Assembly: GCF_025717065.2 (NCBI RefSeq)
Contig: NZ_JAOVZO020000001.1
Span: forward strand, 186,001-250,000
Origin: Tahibacter soli
GTDB taxonomy: Bacteria; Pseudomonadota; Gammaproteobacteria; Xanthomonadales; Rhodanobacteraceae
DNA: 64,000 bases
Reading direction: 5' to 3'
Shown here: positions 44,357 to 53,513 of the stretch, one piece after another
How positions within the stretch are numbered: the first letter of the stretch is position 1
How the letters are laid out: each line of letters begins with the position of its first letter
The notes under the pieces: model-generated
What the model was told of the DNA's origin: nothing
The model's database searches: none
Seen by the model: only the letters and a program-made list of their open reading frames with translations
Program-made: the position numbers and the translations under genes

Positions 44357-45286
44357 ATGAGCACCTGGTCCGACGCGATTCTCGAACGCTGCCGCTCGCT
44401 GCCCGCGATGCGCACGGCCGTCGTCCATCCGGTCAAGGCCATCGCGATCGAAGCGGCCGACGACGCGCGGCGGCGCCACCTGATCGAACCGGTGCTGATC
44501 GGGCCGGCCGCGCGCATCGCCGAGGCCGCCGCCGAGGCCGGCGTCGACATCGCCGGCTGGGAAGTCGTCGACGTCGAGCACAGTCACGCCGCCGCCGCGA
44601 AAGCCGTCGCGCTCGCGGCCGGCAAGGGCGTCGACGCGATCATGAAAGGCGCGCTGCACACCGACGAACTCCTGGCCGCCGTCGTGCGCAGCGACGCGGG
44701 TCTGCGCACCGAGCGCCGCGTCTCGCATGCGTTCGTCATGAACATCGCGACGTATCCGAAGCCGTTCATCATCACCGACGCGGCGGTCAACATCGCGCCG
44801 GCGCTCGAGGACAAGGCCGACATCGTGCGCAACGCCGCGGACCTCTGGCGCGCGATGTTCCCCGACCAGGGCCGGCCGAAGGTGGCCGTGCTCGCGGCGG
44901 TCGAGACGGTCAATCCCCGCATGGCCGCGACGCTCGACGCCGCGGCGCTGTGCAAGATGGCCGACCGCGGCCAGATCGCCGACTGCGTCATCGACGGCCC
45001 GCTCGCGTTCGACAACGCGGTCAGCGCCGAGGCGGCGAAGGAAAAAGGCATCGTCTCCGCCGTCGCCGGCGACGCCGACATCCTCGTCGTGCCCGACATC
45101 GAATCGGGCAACATGCTCGCCAAGCAGCTGACGTTCCTGAGCCGCGCCGAGATCGCCGGCGTCGTGCTCGGCGCGCGCGTGCCGATCGTGCTGACGAGCC
45201 GCGCCGACGACGAGCACGCGCGATTGCTTTCGTGCGCGCTCGCCGTGCTGCTCGTCGACGCGCGCGCGGCGGGCCGCTTCAAATGA
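44357..45286 (+). CDS. phosphate acetyl/butyryltransferase
   Basis: 309 residues from ATG 44357 (GGAG upstream). A phosphotransacylase of the PTA/PTB family: AVVHPVKAIAIEAADDARRR, IMKGALHTDELLAAVV, ERRVSHAFVMN, and near the C-terminus VAGDADILVVPDIESGNMLAKQL, a strong family signature. It interconverts acyl-CoA and acyl phosphate. With no MaoC-like extension and a length of about 300 it resembles phosphate butyryltransferases and short PTAs. The acetate kinase start overlaps its stop (ATGA), so the two make ATP from acyl-CoA or activate acids in the reverse direction. Confidence 0.9.
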   Translation: MSTWSDAILERCRSLPAMRTAVVHPVKAIAIEAADDARRRHLIEPVLIGPAARIAEAAAEAGVDIAGWEVVDVEHSHAAAAKAVALAAGKGVDAIMKGALHTDELLAAVVRSDAGLRTERRVSHAFVMNIATYPKPFIITDAAVNIAPALEDKADIVRNAADLWRAMFPDQGRPKVAVLAAVETVNPRMAATLDAAALCKMADRGQIADCVIDGPLAFDNAVSAEAAKEKGIVSAVAGDADILVVPDIESGNMLAKQLTFLSRAEIAGVVLGARVPIVLTSRADDEHARLLSCALAVLLVDARAAGRFK

Positions 45287-46389
45287 CCGACGCGCTGCTC
45301 GTACTCAACACCGGCTCTTCGAGCCTGAAGTTCGAGGCGCAGCGCTACGACACGTTCGAGCGGCTGGCGTGGGGGCAGGTGTCCGGCATCGGCACCGACG
45401 CGCGGTTTTCGGCGCGTCTTGCCGGTGTCGATGCGGCGATCGCGACGCCGCTCGCGTCGTCCGATCACGACGCGGCGCTCGTCGCCGTGCTCGACTTCAT
45501 CGACCGTCACGACGACGACTGGCGCCTGCGCGCGATCGCGCACCGCGTCGTGCACGGCGGCCTCAAGTTCGTCGAGCCGGTCGTCGTGACGCCCGCGGTG
45601 CTCGAAGAGCTCGGCAAGCTCGTACCGCTCGCGCCGCTGCACCAGCCGCACAATCTCGCGGGCATCGCCGCGTCGGCGCGGCTCGCCGGTCACGCGCCCG
45701 ACATCGCCTGCTTCGATACCGCGTTCCATGCGCGCCACGATCCGCTGTTCCAGCGGTTCGCCGTGCCGGCCGAACTCTACGAGCGCGGCGTGCGGCGCTA
45801 CGGGTTTCACGGCCTGTCGTACGAATGGATCGCGCGCGTGCTGCGCGACACGCGGCCCGATCTCGCGGGCGCGCGCGTCGTCGTCGCGCACCTCGGCAAC
45901 GGCGCGAGCCTGTGCGCGCTCAAGGGCGGCGAAAGCGTCGACACGACGATGGGCATGACCGCGCTCGACGGCCTGCCGATGGGCACGCGCAGCGGCGCGA
46001 TCGATCCCGGCGCGGTGACGTACCTCCTGCGCGAACTCGGGTGGGACGCAGCGCGCGTCGAACGCACGCTGTACGAGGAATCGGGCCTGAAGGGCCTGTC
46101 GGGCCTGAGCAACGACGTGCGCACGCTCGTCGCGAGCGACGCGCCCGGCGCGCGCTTCGCGCTCGACTACTTCGCGCTGAAGGTCGCGCAGTACGCGGCG
46201 ACGATGGCCGTGTCGATGGGCGGTATCGACGCGATCGTGTTCACCGGCGGCATCGGCGAGAACGCGGCGTCGGTGCGCGAGGCGATTCTCGCGCGGCTGC
46301 GCTTTCTCGGCGACGTCGAGGCGCTCGTGATTCCCGCCAACGAGGAACGCATGATGGCGCTGCACGCGCGAAGGCTCGTCGAATCGTAG
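45283..46389 (+). CDS. ackA: acetate/propionate kinase family
   Basis: 368 residues, slightly shorter than usual (about 400). LVLNTGSSSLKFEA starts the ASKHA fold. AHRVVHGGLKF, CFDTAFHARHDPLFQRFAVP, RYGFHGLSYEWI, VVAHLGNGASLCAL, DTTMGMTALDGLPMGTRSG and FTGGIGENAASVRE are all acetate kinase signatures. It phosphorylates acetate or another short acid with ATP. It overlaps the phosphotransacylase gene by four bases, completing the pair. Confidence 0.92.
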   Translation: MTDALLVLNTGSSSLKFEAQRYDTFERLAWGQVSGIGTDARFSARLAGVDAAIATPLASSDHDAALVAVLDFIDRHDDDWRLRAIAHRVVHGGLKFVEPVVVTPAVLEELGKLVPLAPLHQPHNLAGIAASARLAGHAPDIACFDTAFHARHDPLFQRFAVPAELYERGVRRYGFHGLSYEWIARVLRDTRPDLAGARVVVAHLGNGASLCALKGGESVDTTMGMTALDGLPMGTRSGAIDPGAVTYLLRELGWDAARVERTLYEESGLKGLSGLSNDVRTLVASDAPGARFALDYFALKVAQYAATMAVSMGGIDAIVFTGGIGENAASVREAILARLRFLGDVEALVIPANEERMMALHARRLVES

Positions 46390-46438
46390 CGCACGATCCG
46401 GACGGACGCGCCGCCGCGCTCGCGCGACAATCGCCGCC

Positions 46439-47053
46439 ATGACCTTCGAACTTCCGCTCGCCGCGCCCGCATGGCAGCCGCTGCCCGATCTGCCGGGCGC
46501 CACGCTGCGCTACGCGCCGCGCGCGATCGCCGATCCCGACGCGTGGTTCGCGCGCCTGCGCGACGAGATCGCGTGGGAACGCCATCGCATCCGGCTCTAC
46601 GGCCGCGAAGTCGATTCGCCGCGCCTGTCGTCGTGGGTCGGCGACGCCGACGCGGTGTACACCTATTCGCGCACGCGCTTCGTGCCGCATCCGTGGACGC
46701 CCGCGCTCGGCGCACTGCGCGACGCCGTGTCGCGCTGGTGCGGCGCGCCGTTCAACAGCGTGCTGTGCAATCTGTACCGCAGCGGCGCCGATTCGATGGG
46801 CTGGCACAGCGACGCCGAGCCCGAACTCGGCCCCGAGCCGGTCATCGCGTCGCTGAGTTTCGGCGCCGTGCGCCGCTTCCGGCTGCGGCACAAGCGCGAT
46901 GCCTCGTTGTCGCTCGACCTGCCGCTCGCGCCGGGCAGCCTGTTCGTGATGGCCGGCACGACGCAGACGCACTACCGGCACGATCTGCCCAAGACCGCGC
47001 GCGTCGCCGCGCCGCGCGTCAATCTGACGTTTCGCGCGATCGCCGCGTCATAG
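46439..47053 (+). CDS. alkB: AlkB-type 2-oxoglutarate/Fe(II) dioxygenase
   Basis: 204 residues. DNA/RNA alkylation repair dioxygenase related to AlkB and ALKBH2/3: VYTYSRTRFVPHPW, FNSVLCNLYRSGADSMGWHSDAEPELG with the HxD iron ligands, HYRHDLPKTARV with the distal His, and PRVNLTFR with the RxNxTxR 2-oxoglutarate site. The last six bases overlap the convergent kinase gene. No Ada box or SOS box is evident in the short upstream gap. Confidence 0.9.
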   Translation: MTFELPLAAPAWQPLPDLPGATLRYAPRAIADPDAWFARLRDEIAWERHRIRLYGREVDSPRLSSWVGDADAVYTYSRTRFVPHPWTPALGALRDAVSRWCGAPFNSVLCNLYRSGADSMGWHSDAEPELGPEPVIASLSFGAVRRFRLRHKRDASLSLDLPLAPGSLFVMAGTTQTHYRHDLPKTARVAAPRVNLTFRAIAAS

Positions 47054-49873
47054 CGTCGCGCGCAGTTCTCGCGCGTCGCGCGCGTCGGCGTGATCGGCCG
47101 GCAGCTCGCGCGCGTACACCGCGAGCGCGCGATCGACGAGCGCCGCGACGCCGTCCCGCCGTCGCAGCGCGAGTCGCACGCGCGCGGTTTCGATCAGGCA
47201 TGTCGCGGTGCGCAGGCCGTCGGGGTACGCGTCGCCGTCGTACGCCGCGAGCGCTTTTTCCAGTTGTTCGCTCGCGCCGTCGAGGTCGCCGTGCTTGCGC
47301 AGCACGCGGCCGTAGATCACGCGCGACCACGGGTAGTGCGCTTCGTTGCCGTCGAACGCGGCGACGTCGGCCGCGACGCCGTCCCGCATCAACGCTGCGG
47401 CTTCGTCGAGCCGACCGGTGCGTTCGAGGAGCAGCGCGAGGCTGTTGCGCGCAGAGCCGCGCTTGCGCGGCGGATTGAGACGTTCGGACAGCGCGTAGGC
47501 CTCGCGCAGCAGCGGTTCGGCGTCTGCGTCGCGGCCGATTTCGCCGAGCGCCGCGGCGTAGTTGCCCTGCGCGGTGCGCGTGCGCGCATGCTCGGCGCCG
47601 AGGCGCTCGCGCCAGATCGCGTACGCCTGCCCGAACAGCGGCGCGGCTTCGTCGTAGCGGCGCCGGCCGTACAGCAGCAACGCGTAGTTGTTCATCGCGA
47701 CCGCCGCATCGTCGCTGCGTTCGCCGAAAACCTCGCGCCGCGCGGCGATGTTGCGCTTGAACAGCGCCTCGGCCTCGTCGATCTCGTTCGCGCTCTGCAG
47801 CCACAGCGCGAGTTCGCCCTCGCTCGACAACGTCAGCGGGTGCCGTTCGCCGTAGTGCCTGACGTGCAGCGCGAGCGCCTCGCGCATCAGCGGCACGGCG
47901 GCCGGCGCGTTCGCCCCGGCGCCGATCGCGCCGGCGAGTTCGTGCAGCCGCGAGGCCACCGACGGACTTTCGGGATCGAGTTCGCGCTGCAGCGCGAGTG
48001 CTTCGCGCAAGAGCGGCTGCGCTTCTTCGTGGCGCGCCTGCGTCGTGCGCAGGTAGCCGAGCGCGGCGAACGCGTCGATGCGGGTCTGCGCCGATGCCGC
48101 GGGGCTCGCGCGCACGAAATCGGCGACGTTGGTCAGGCGTGTGGAGGCGTCGTCGAGCCGGTCGAGGTCGATCTCGATGCGCCCGCGCTGGATTTCGGCT
48201 TCGGCGCGCAGCGCGTCGCTGTAGGGCCGGTCGCCGAGCATGTTCAGCGCGGCGTCGATCGCCGCGAGCGCGTCGTCGTAGCGCCCGGCTTCCTCGAGCG
48301 CCGCCGCGAGCCGGATCGCGGCGCGCGCCCGTTCGGCGCGGTCGCTGCCGGCGTCGGCCGCGAGCGCGGCGCGTGCGGATTCGAGCAGGCCGATCGCCCG
48401 CGCCTCGTCGCCGAGCGACGCGTAGATCGCGCCGAAATCCGACAGCAGCGCGCCGCGCAGGGCGGGCTGGTCGGCGAGACCCCGTTCGGCGCGGCGCGCG
48501 CCCTGGTCGAGCACTTCGCGCAGCGGAATCTCGCGGCCGCGCGCCTGCTCCGGGTCGATCGCGGCGAAGATGCCGGTGAGGTATTCGCGCACGGCGAGCG
48601 CCGTGCGCGCGTGACGCTCGATCTGCCGCGCCTGCGTCCACGCGACGCCGACGCCGATCGCGATCGTCGCCGCGATCGCGGCGACCGCCGCAACGCCTGC
48701 GCGGTGCCGGCGCAGGTATTTGCCGATGCGCCGTCCGCGCGACGCCTGCGCGCCGGGCAACGGCCGGTGCGCGAGCCATGCGTCGAGATCGGCCGCGAAC
48801 GCGTCGACGCTCGCGTAGCGCGCCTCGGGCGACTTGGCGAGCGCGCGTTCGACGACGGCATCGAGGTCGCGATCGAGCGCGCGTGCGAGCACCGCGACGT
48901 TCGAACCTCGGCGTGCGGCGAGCGTTGGGGCGTCGGGTTCGGCGTCGCGCGCGAGCGCCTTGCGCAGGCGTTCGGGTTCGGCGTGCGCGACCGCGTCGGC
49001 GTACGCGACGCGGCGTGCCGGGTCGATCGCGTACGGCAGGCGCCCGCACAGGAGTTCGTACAGCAGCATGCCGAGCGCGTAGACGTCGGTCGCGGTGCCG
49101 ATGACGCCGCCGTCGAGCTGTTCGGGCGCGGCGTAGACCGGCGTCAGTGCCTGCGTCGTCTGCGTCGCGTCGTCCTCGTCCAGCAGTTTGGCGATGCCGA
49201 AGTCGAGCAGTTTCGGACGGCCGTCGGCGGTGACGAGCACGTTGCCGGGCTTGATGTCGCGATGCACGACGAGGTTGCGGTGCGCGTACGCGAGCGCGTC
49301 GAGCACGCGGCGGAACAGGCGCACGCGCGCGGCGGGCGCCAGCCGCAGCCGGTCGGCGTAGCGCGTGATCGGCTCGCCGTCGACGACTTCGAGCGCGAAC
49401 CACGGGCGCCCGTCGGCATCGATGCCGCCGTCGAACAGGCGCGCGATGCCGTCGTGCGACAGCCGCGCGAGGATTGCGCGTTCGCGCGCGAGGCGCTGGC
49501 GCTGCGACGGGCTGTCGAGCCCCGCGCGAATCTGCTTGAGCGCCACGCGCTGCGCGATGCCCGGCTCGTCGCGTTCGGCGAGGTACACCGTGCCCATGCC
49601 GCCGCTGCCCAGGCGCGAGCGCAGCCGGTACGGGCCGATGCGTTCGGGCAGCGCGTCGGCGCCGGCGAACAGCGGCGCACCGAACTGCGCGGCGCCGGCG
49701 TCGAGCGGCGCCGCGCCCGCGTGGGCCGCGAGCAGCGCCTCGACTTCGGCGCGCACGTCGGGCGGGCACGTCGCGGTGTCGCCAAGCAAGACGGCGCGTT
49801 CGGCGTCGGTCGCATCGGCGCAGGCGGCGAACAGTTGCTTGATCCGTTCCCAGTCGGGTTCGTGCGCGGTCAT
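47048..49873 (-). CDS. Ser/Thr protein kinase with TPR domain (Hanks type)
   Basis: 941 residues. The kinase domain, about residues 65-335, has GSGGMGTVYLA, catalytic VVHRDIKPGNVL, LLDFGIAKLL and APEQLDGG. One membrane helix lies near residues 385-410 (AGVAAVAAIAATIAIGVGVAW), after a basic stretch. The remaining 500 or so residues are TPR-like helical repeats, probably periplasmic. It lies 48 bases after an ECF43-like sigma factor gene, the known genomic pairing, which suggests that the kinase phosphorylates or activates that sigma factor. Confidence 0.92.
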   Translation of the reverse strand: MTAHEPDWERIKQLFAACADATDAERAVLLGDTATCPPDVRAEVEALLAAHAGAAPLDAGAAQFGAPLFAGADALPERIGPYRLRSRLGSGGMGTVYLAERDEPGIAQRVALKQIRAGLDSPSQRQRLARERAILARLSHDGIARLFDGGIDADGRPWFALEVVDGEPITRYADRLRLAPAARVRLFRRVLDALAYAHRNLVVHRDIKPGNVLVTADGRPKLLDFGIAKLLDEDDATQTTQALTPVYAAPEQLDGGVIGTATDVYALGMLLYELLCGRLPYAIDPARRVAYADAVAHAEPERLRKALARDAEPDAPTLAARRGSNVAVLARALDRDLDAVVERALAKSPEARYASVDAFAADLDAWLAHRPLPGAQASRGRRIGKYLRRHRAGVAAVAAIAATIAIGVGVAWTQARQIERHARTALAVREYLTGIFAAIDPEQARGREIPLREVLDQGARRAERGLADQPALRGALLSDFGAIYASLGDEARAIGLLESARAALAADAGSDRAERARAAIRLAAALEEAGRYDDALAAIDAALNMLGDRPYSDALRAEAEIQRGRIEIDLDRLDDASTRLTNVADFVRASPAASAQTRIDAFAALGYLRTTQARHEEAQPLLREALALQRELDPESPSVASRLHELAGAIGAGANAPAAVPLMREALALHVRHYGERHPLTLSSEGELALWLQSANEIDEAEALFKRNIAARREVFGERSDDAAVAMNNYALLLYGRRRYDEAAPLFGQAYAIWRERLGAEHARTRTAQGNYAAALGEIGRDADAEPLLREAYALSERLNPPRKRGSARNSLALLLERTGRLDEAAALMRDGVAADVAAFDGNEAHYPWSRVIYGRVLRKHGDLDGASEQLEKALAAYDGDAYPDGLRTATCLIETARVRLALRRRDGVAALVDRALAVYARELPADHADARDARELRATL

Positions 49874-49921
49874 CGGGTACCTCAGCCTTCGGTTACGCGA
49901 TCGGGCGCCGCAGGCGGCAGC

Positions 49922-50476
49922 TCATGCGCCGAGTTCGCGCGCCAGCACCGCGCGCGCGAGCGCCCAGTCGCCGCGCACGGTGCGCTCGCTGAGCTTCAGC
50001 TCGACCGCGATCTCGTCGAACGTGAAGCCGCCGAAGAAATGCCACTCGACGACGCGGGCGGCACGCGCGTCGCGTCGGGCGAGCCGCGACAGCGCCTGGT
50101 CGATCGCGAGCACTTCGCTCGCGCGGGCGTCGGCGAGCGCCGTCGCCTCGTCGAGTTCGGCCGGGCGCTCGCCGCCGCCGCGCTTGTCGGCGATGCGCCG
50201 GCGCGCCTGGTCGACGAGGATCTGCCGCATCGCGCGCGCCGCGAGGCTGTAGTAGTGGCCGCGGCTTTCGAGCGTACCGGCGTAATTCGCCGCGAGCTTC
50301 GCCCAGGCCTCGTGCACGAGCGCCGTCGTGTCGAGCGTCGCGCCGGGATTGCGCCGCAGCTCGGCAGCGGCGATGCGCTTCAATTCCGCGTAGATCCGCG
50401 CGAACGCGGCTTCGCGCGCGTCGTCGTCGCCCCGTTGCGCCCGGTTGAGGAGCTCAGTCAGTTCGTTGTCCGGCAT
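49922..50476 (-). CDS. ECF sigma factor, Ser/Thr-kinase-linked type
   Basis: 184 residues from ATG 50476. Region 2 is visible in ARIYAELKRIAAAELRRNP, LVHEAWAKLA and HYYSLAARAMRQILVDQARRR. Region 4 is VVEWHFFGGFTFDEIAVELKLSERTVRGDWALARAVL. The RAMRQILVDQARRR stretch matches the TIGR02999-like group, which is usually encoded beside a Hanks kinase, as here. No anti-sigma factor gene is seen, in keeping with control by phosphorylation. Confidence 0.88.
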   Translation of the reverse strand: MPDNELTELLNRAQRGDDDAREAAFARIYAELKRIAAAELRRNPGATLDTTALVHEAWAKLAANYAGTLESRGHYYSLAARAMRQILVDQARRRIADKRGGGERPAELDEATALADARASEVLAIDQALSRLARRDARAARVVEWHFFGGFTFDEIAVELKLSERTVRGDWALARAVLARELGA

Positions 50477-50593
50477 CGATCTTCCCCCCGTCCCGGGCGA
50501 GTCTAGCAACGCCCCTGCCGGCGATTCATCGGGCGGTACGCCGTTTGGCCGTCCGTTCGCCCATAATCGCGACCGTTTGATCGGGGCGCACGA

Positions 50594-51850
50594 ATGCAAG
50601 AGGAAGAACCGCGCGCGCAAAGCGCGTACACGCTCAATACACGGGTCGGCTTCGTCGTCGCGCTCGCACGGCGCCTGCACGAGTACGGCACGGCGGCCCC
50701 GCGCCTGGAAGACGCGATCAGCAAAGTCAGCGAACGCCTGGACCTCTACTGCGACGTGCTGTCGACGCCGACGTCGATCGTGCTGTCGTTCGCCGAGACG
50801 AGCCAGGGCAAGCACGCGGTCGCGCAGCTGACGCAGGTGATTCGCCTCGCGCCCGGCGAGGTCAATCTGCGGCGCCTGTGCGAGGTCGACAACATCGCCG
50901 ACCGCGTGATCGACGGCAGCCTCGACCTGCGCACGGGCTATCGCATGCTGCGCGAGCTCGATCGACCGATGAGCCCGCGCGGGCGGTGGCTGACCGTGCT
51001 CGCGTACGGCGTGTCGTCGGCGAGCATCGCCTCGCTCCTGAAAACCTCGTGGGCCGACATCGCGGTCGCGGCGCTGTGCGGCTGGCTGATCGGTCTCGTC
51101 GCCTACGGCGCGGTCGGACGGCCGCGGCTGTCGGCGAGCTTCGAGGCGGTGTCGGCGCTCATCGTCACGGTGATCGCGATCGCGGTCAGCGCGTACGTCG
51201 TGCCGCTGAGCCTGAAGCCCGTCGTGCTCGCCAGCCTCATCGTGCTCCTGCCCGGCATGACGCTGACGACGGCCGTGCGCGAGCTGTCGAGCCAGCATCT
51301 CGTGTCGGGCGTGGCGCGCATGGCCGGCGCAATGGCTACATTGCTCAAATTGACGTTCGGCACCGTCGCCGCCGCGCAATTGTGCCGCGTCGTCGGCGTC
51401 GTGCCGTCGTCGGAGGTGCTGCCGGCCGTGCCGGTCTGGGCGGAATGGCTCGGCCTCGTCGCCGGCGCCTGTTCGTTCGCGGTGATTTTCAGGAGCGGCC
51501 GGCGCGACGTATGGATCGTGATCGCCTCGATCATGCTCGGCTACGCATTGACGCGTTTCGGCGGCGCGCGCTTCGGACCGGAATTCGGCGTATTTATCGC
51601 CGGCCTCACGATCGGCGCGGTGAGCAATGTATACGCGACCTTGAAGCAGCGGCCGGGCGCGTTGATCCGCGAACCCGGGATTATCCTGCTGGTGCCCGGC
51701 AGTATCGGCTTCAAAAGCCTGTCGTTCGTTTTCGAACGTGACGTGCTTCTCGGAATCGATACCGCGTTTTCGCTCGTAACGATACTGGTGTCGCTGGTCG
51801 CGGGGTTGTTGTTCGGCGACCTGCTGGCGCCGCCGCGGCGCAGTCTTTGA
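50594..51850 (+). CDS. ThrE-type threonine/serine exporter family (PF06738)
   Basis: 418 residues. The N-terminal soluble domain (FVVALARRLHEYGTAAPRLEDAI, DVLSTPTSIVLSF) is typical of PF06738. About ten helices follow, with RPRLSASFEAVSALIVTVIA, VLLPGMTLTTAVRELSSQHLVSG (the family signature PGxxLTxAxxEL) and LVPGSIGFKSLSFV. ThrE exports threonine and serine. The protein is a single chain with both halves (ThrE and ThrE-2 domains). It is convergent with the H-NS gene across a hairpin. Confidence 0.88.
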   Translation: MQEEEPRAQSAYTLNTRVGFVVALARRLHEYGTAAPRLEDAISKVSERLDLYCDVLSTPTSIVLSFAETSQGKHAVAQLTQVIRLAPGEVNLRRLCEVDNIADRVIDGSLDLRTGYRMLRELDRPMSPRGRWLTVLAYGVSSASIASLLKTSWADIAVAALCGWLIGLVAYGAVGRPRLSASFEAVSALIVTVIAIAVSAYVVPLSLKPVVLASLIVLLPGMTLTTAVRELSSQHLVSGVARMAGAMATLLKLTFGTVAAAQLCRVVGVVPSSEVLPAVPVWAEWLGLVAGACSFAVIFRSGRRDVWIVIASIMLGYALTRFGGARFGPEFGVFIAGLTIGAVSNVYATLKQRPGALIREPGIILLVPGSIGFKSLSFVFERDVLLGIDTAFSLVTILVSLVAGLLFGDLLAPPRRSL

Positions 51851-51855
51851 AATTC

Positions 51856-51880
51856 GAGCCGGGTCGTTGCGACCCGGCTC
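51856..51880. terminator. bidirectional terminator between exporter and H-NS genes
   Basis: GAGCCGGGTCG (51856-51866) pairs perfectly with CGACCCGGCTC (51870-51880) over a TTG loop. It sits 6 bases after the exporter stop and 10 before the H-NS stop. No long T-run follows on either strand. Confidence 0.6.
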
Positions 51881-51889
51881 GCAAGCGCG

Positions 51890-52207
51890 TCAGATCAGGA
51901 GATCTTTCTCTTTCTTGCCGGCGCCGATCGCGGCGACGAACCAGCGCGGACGCTTGCCGCGGCCCGACCAGGTTTCATTCGGCGCCTGCGGATTGCGGTA
52001 TTTCGGCTTGACCTTCTTGCCGGCCGACTGCTTGCGCGCGGCGCCGAACAGTTCTTCGATGCTGAAGCCTTCGGTCTTGGCGAGATTCACGATTTTTTCG
52101 CGAACCTTGCCGATTTTTTCGCGCTGCAGATCGTTCTTGCGCTGTTCGGCGCGAAGAATAAGATCGTTGAGCTGTTTCGGATTGAGACTGTCGAGATCGA
52201 TGGCCAT
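51890..52207 (-). CDS. H-NS-family nucleoid protein
   Basis: 105 residues from ATG 52207; a longer reading upstream is not supported. The N-terminal helix (DLDSLNPKQLNDLILRAEQ followed by a basic coiled coil, about 1-55) would dimerise. The C-terminal domain has YRNPQAPNETWSGRGKRPRWF (about 70-90), the DNA-binding loop of the BpH3/XrvC-type H-NS of Burkholderia and Xanthomonas. It silences AT-rich DNA and affects many surface genes. A candidate promoter lies about 115-145 bases upstream. Confidence 0.9.
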   Translation of the reverse strand: MAIDLDSLNPKQLNDLILRAEQRKNDLQREKIGKVREKIVNLAKTEGFSIEELFGAARKQSAGKKVKPKYRNPQAPNETWSGRGKRPRWFVAAIGAGKKEKDLLI

Positions 52208-52524
52208 GGTTATCCTCGAAGTGGGAAGGGCGGCGAACGCGGCGACAATTCCGTTTTTCGCATTCGTCGCTCGTGTATCTGCGCATGCACTTTTAAACCC
52301 GCGGGCATGCACGGGGCGCGATTTTGTACTTAATCGCCATTCCAATGCAAATTAATCTGTCCCGCGACAACTGCCGAGCCGGACTTGCACCGGCGCTCGC
52401 CGCGGGCTAGCGTGGCCGGTCGGGTCCGTGCGCGCCGACGTGATACCGACCGCCTCGACGCGCTACTATTCGCCGGGCGCCGCCCTACGCGGCCGACCTT
52501 CGATCGATGTCTCAGGGGTGAGCA
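52208..52524. other. 317-base intergenic region between hns-like gene and next gene
   Basis: Divergent promoter region, locally AT-rich (52300-52360) compared with its surroundings, with no supported open reading frame. It holds a candidate H-NS promoter (52323-52350) and the GGGG ribosome site of the plus-strand gene at 52515-52518. Nothing else is recognised. Confidence 0.6.
52323..52350 (-). promoter_or_regulatory. candidate promoter for the H-NS gene
   Basis: Minus-strand TTGCAT (52350-52345) and TACAAA (52328-52323) with 16 bases between. Lies in the only AT-rich patch upstream of the start codon. Matches are partial, so the call is tentative. Confidence 0.3.
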
Positions 52525-53400
52525 GTGGGACTGCTGGACGAACTCGAACAGGAAGCGCAACGGCGCAAGGCCGGAGCGGACGACGTCGAGCGTTTGAAAC
52601 AGGAACGCGAGGCGTCCTATCGCACGCAGCTCGAGCCGGGCATGGCAGCGCTGTACGAATACCTCCTGAAGCTCACGCAGAACCTCGCCTTCATCAAGCC
52701 GCGCAAGACGTTCACGCATGCGATCGCCGGCTACGGCAACGTCGTGTTCGCGGTCGAGCACGAGTACGACCTCAAGATATCGAGCCAGCCGGCCTCCAAA
52801 GAGATCAAGCTGTCGTTTCCGTGCAGCGTCGTGACCGACGAATGCCCGTCGGTCGAGGTGCTGACGTCGTCGCGCATCAAGACGGTCGCCGGCGCATTCC
52901 AGCGTTTTCATATCGGCGGCATTACGCCGACGAAGAAAGACGCGTCCGGCGACGTCATCGCCGCGACGTTCCGCGCGCGCGGCAGAGCGGTATTGGCGGC
53001 GCAGTTCAACGCCGACGCCGAGACCGGTCTTCTGCGCATGACGTTCGCGAATTTCGACCAGCTCGGCGGCCAGCTCACCAAGACGGCGACCGGCGAGCAG
53101 TTCAACGAGCAGATGTACGACGAGATCGGCCGCTACGTCGCGCGCGAGCCCAATTCGCTGTTCCGCGAAGCGCTGCCCGACGACTACCGCAAGCAGCTGC
53201 GCACGAAGGTGCAGCAGGAAGAAATGAAGCGGAAGTGGGAGGCCCAGATGGCCGACCGGCAGCGCCAGGAGCTGGCCGACCTCGAACGCCAGCAGGGCCT
53301 GGCCGGCAAGCTGACGAAGGCGGTCGAAGTGTCGGCCGGCGGGTTGTTCGGCAAGCTGCGCGGCCTGGTTTCGAAGAAGGACAAGGACGGCGACAAGTAG
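52525..53400 (+). CDS. conserved hypothetical cytoplasmic protein with charged helical ends
   Basis: 291 residues from GTG 52525, with CAGGGG upstream. It starts with an acidic, coiled-coil-like helix (LLDELEQEAQRRK, residues 3-30) and ends with a Lys/Arg-rich coiled coil (QEEMKRKWEAQMADRQRQEL) and a basic tail (KKDKDGDK). The middle, about residues 60-220, alternates beta-strand-like segments (FTHAIAGYGNVVFAVEHEYD, LSFPCSVVTDECPSVEVL). No signal or membrane segment and no named family is recognised. It has its own promoter region, shared divergently with the H-NS gene. Confidence 0.7.
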   Translation: MGLLDELEQEAQRRKAGADDVERLKQEREASYRTQLEPGMAALYEYLLKLTQNLAFIKPRKTFTHAIAGYGNVVFAVEHEYDLKISSQPASKEIKLSFPCSVVTDECPSVEVLTSSRIKTVAGAFQRFHIGGITPTKKDASGDVIAATFRARGRAVLAAQFNADAETGLLRMTFANFDQLGGQLTKTATGEQFNEQMYDEIGRYVAREPNSLFREALPDDYRKQLRTKVQQEEMKRKWEAQMADRQRQELADLERQQGLAGKLTKAVEVSAGGLFGKLRGLVSKKDKDGDK

Positions 53401-53408
53401 CGCCGTTC

Positions 53409-53511
53409 GCTCGTCATCCCTTTTTTGCTCGTCATCCCGGCGAAAGCCGGGATCCAGCCTTTGACTTTCACGCCTGAGAAGCTGGATCCCAGCTTTCGCT
53501 GGGATGACGGA
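53409..53511. repeat. CGTCATCCC-type palindromic repeats 3' of proS
   Basis: A truncated copy (53409-53420), a full forward copy (53427-53459, GCGAAAGC core) and an inverted copy (53480-53511) of the same unit as at 38677-38871. The inverted copy ends 3 bases before the proS stop codon. It fills the gap between the hypothetical gene and proS, which are convergent, and may serve as their transcription end. Confidence 0.85.
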
Positions 53512-53513
53512 CG

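Noticed and set aside
47090-50506. Plus-strand open frame of about 1138 codons opposite the kinase gene
   Set aside because: Antisense to a gene with full kinase motifs, with Arg/Val/Glu-biased translation typical of high-GC shadows.
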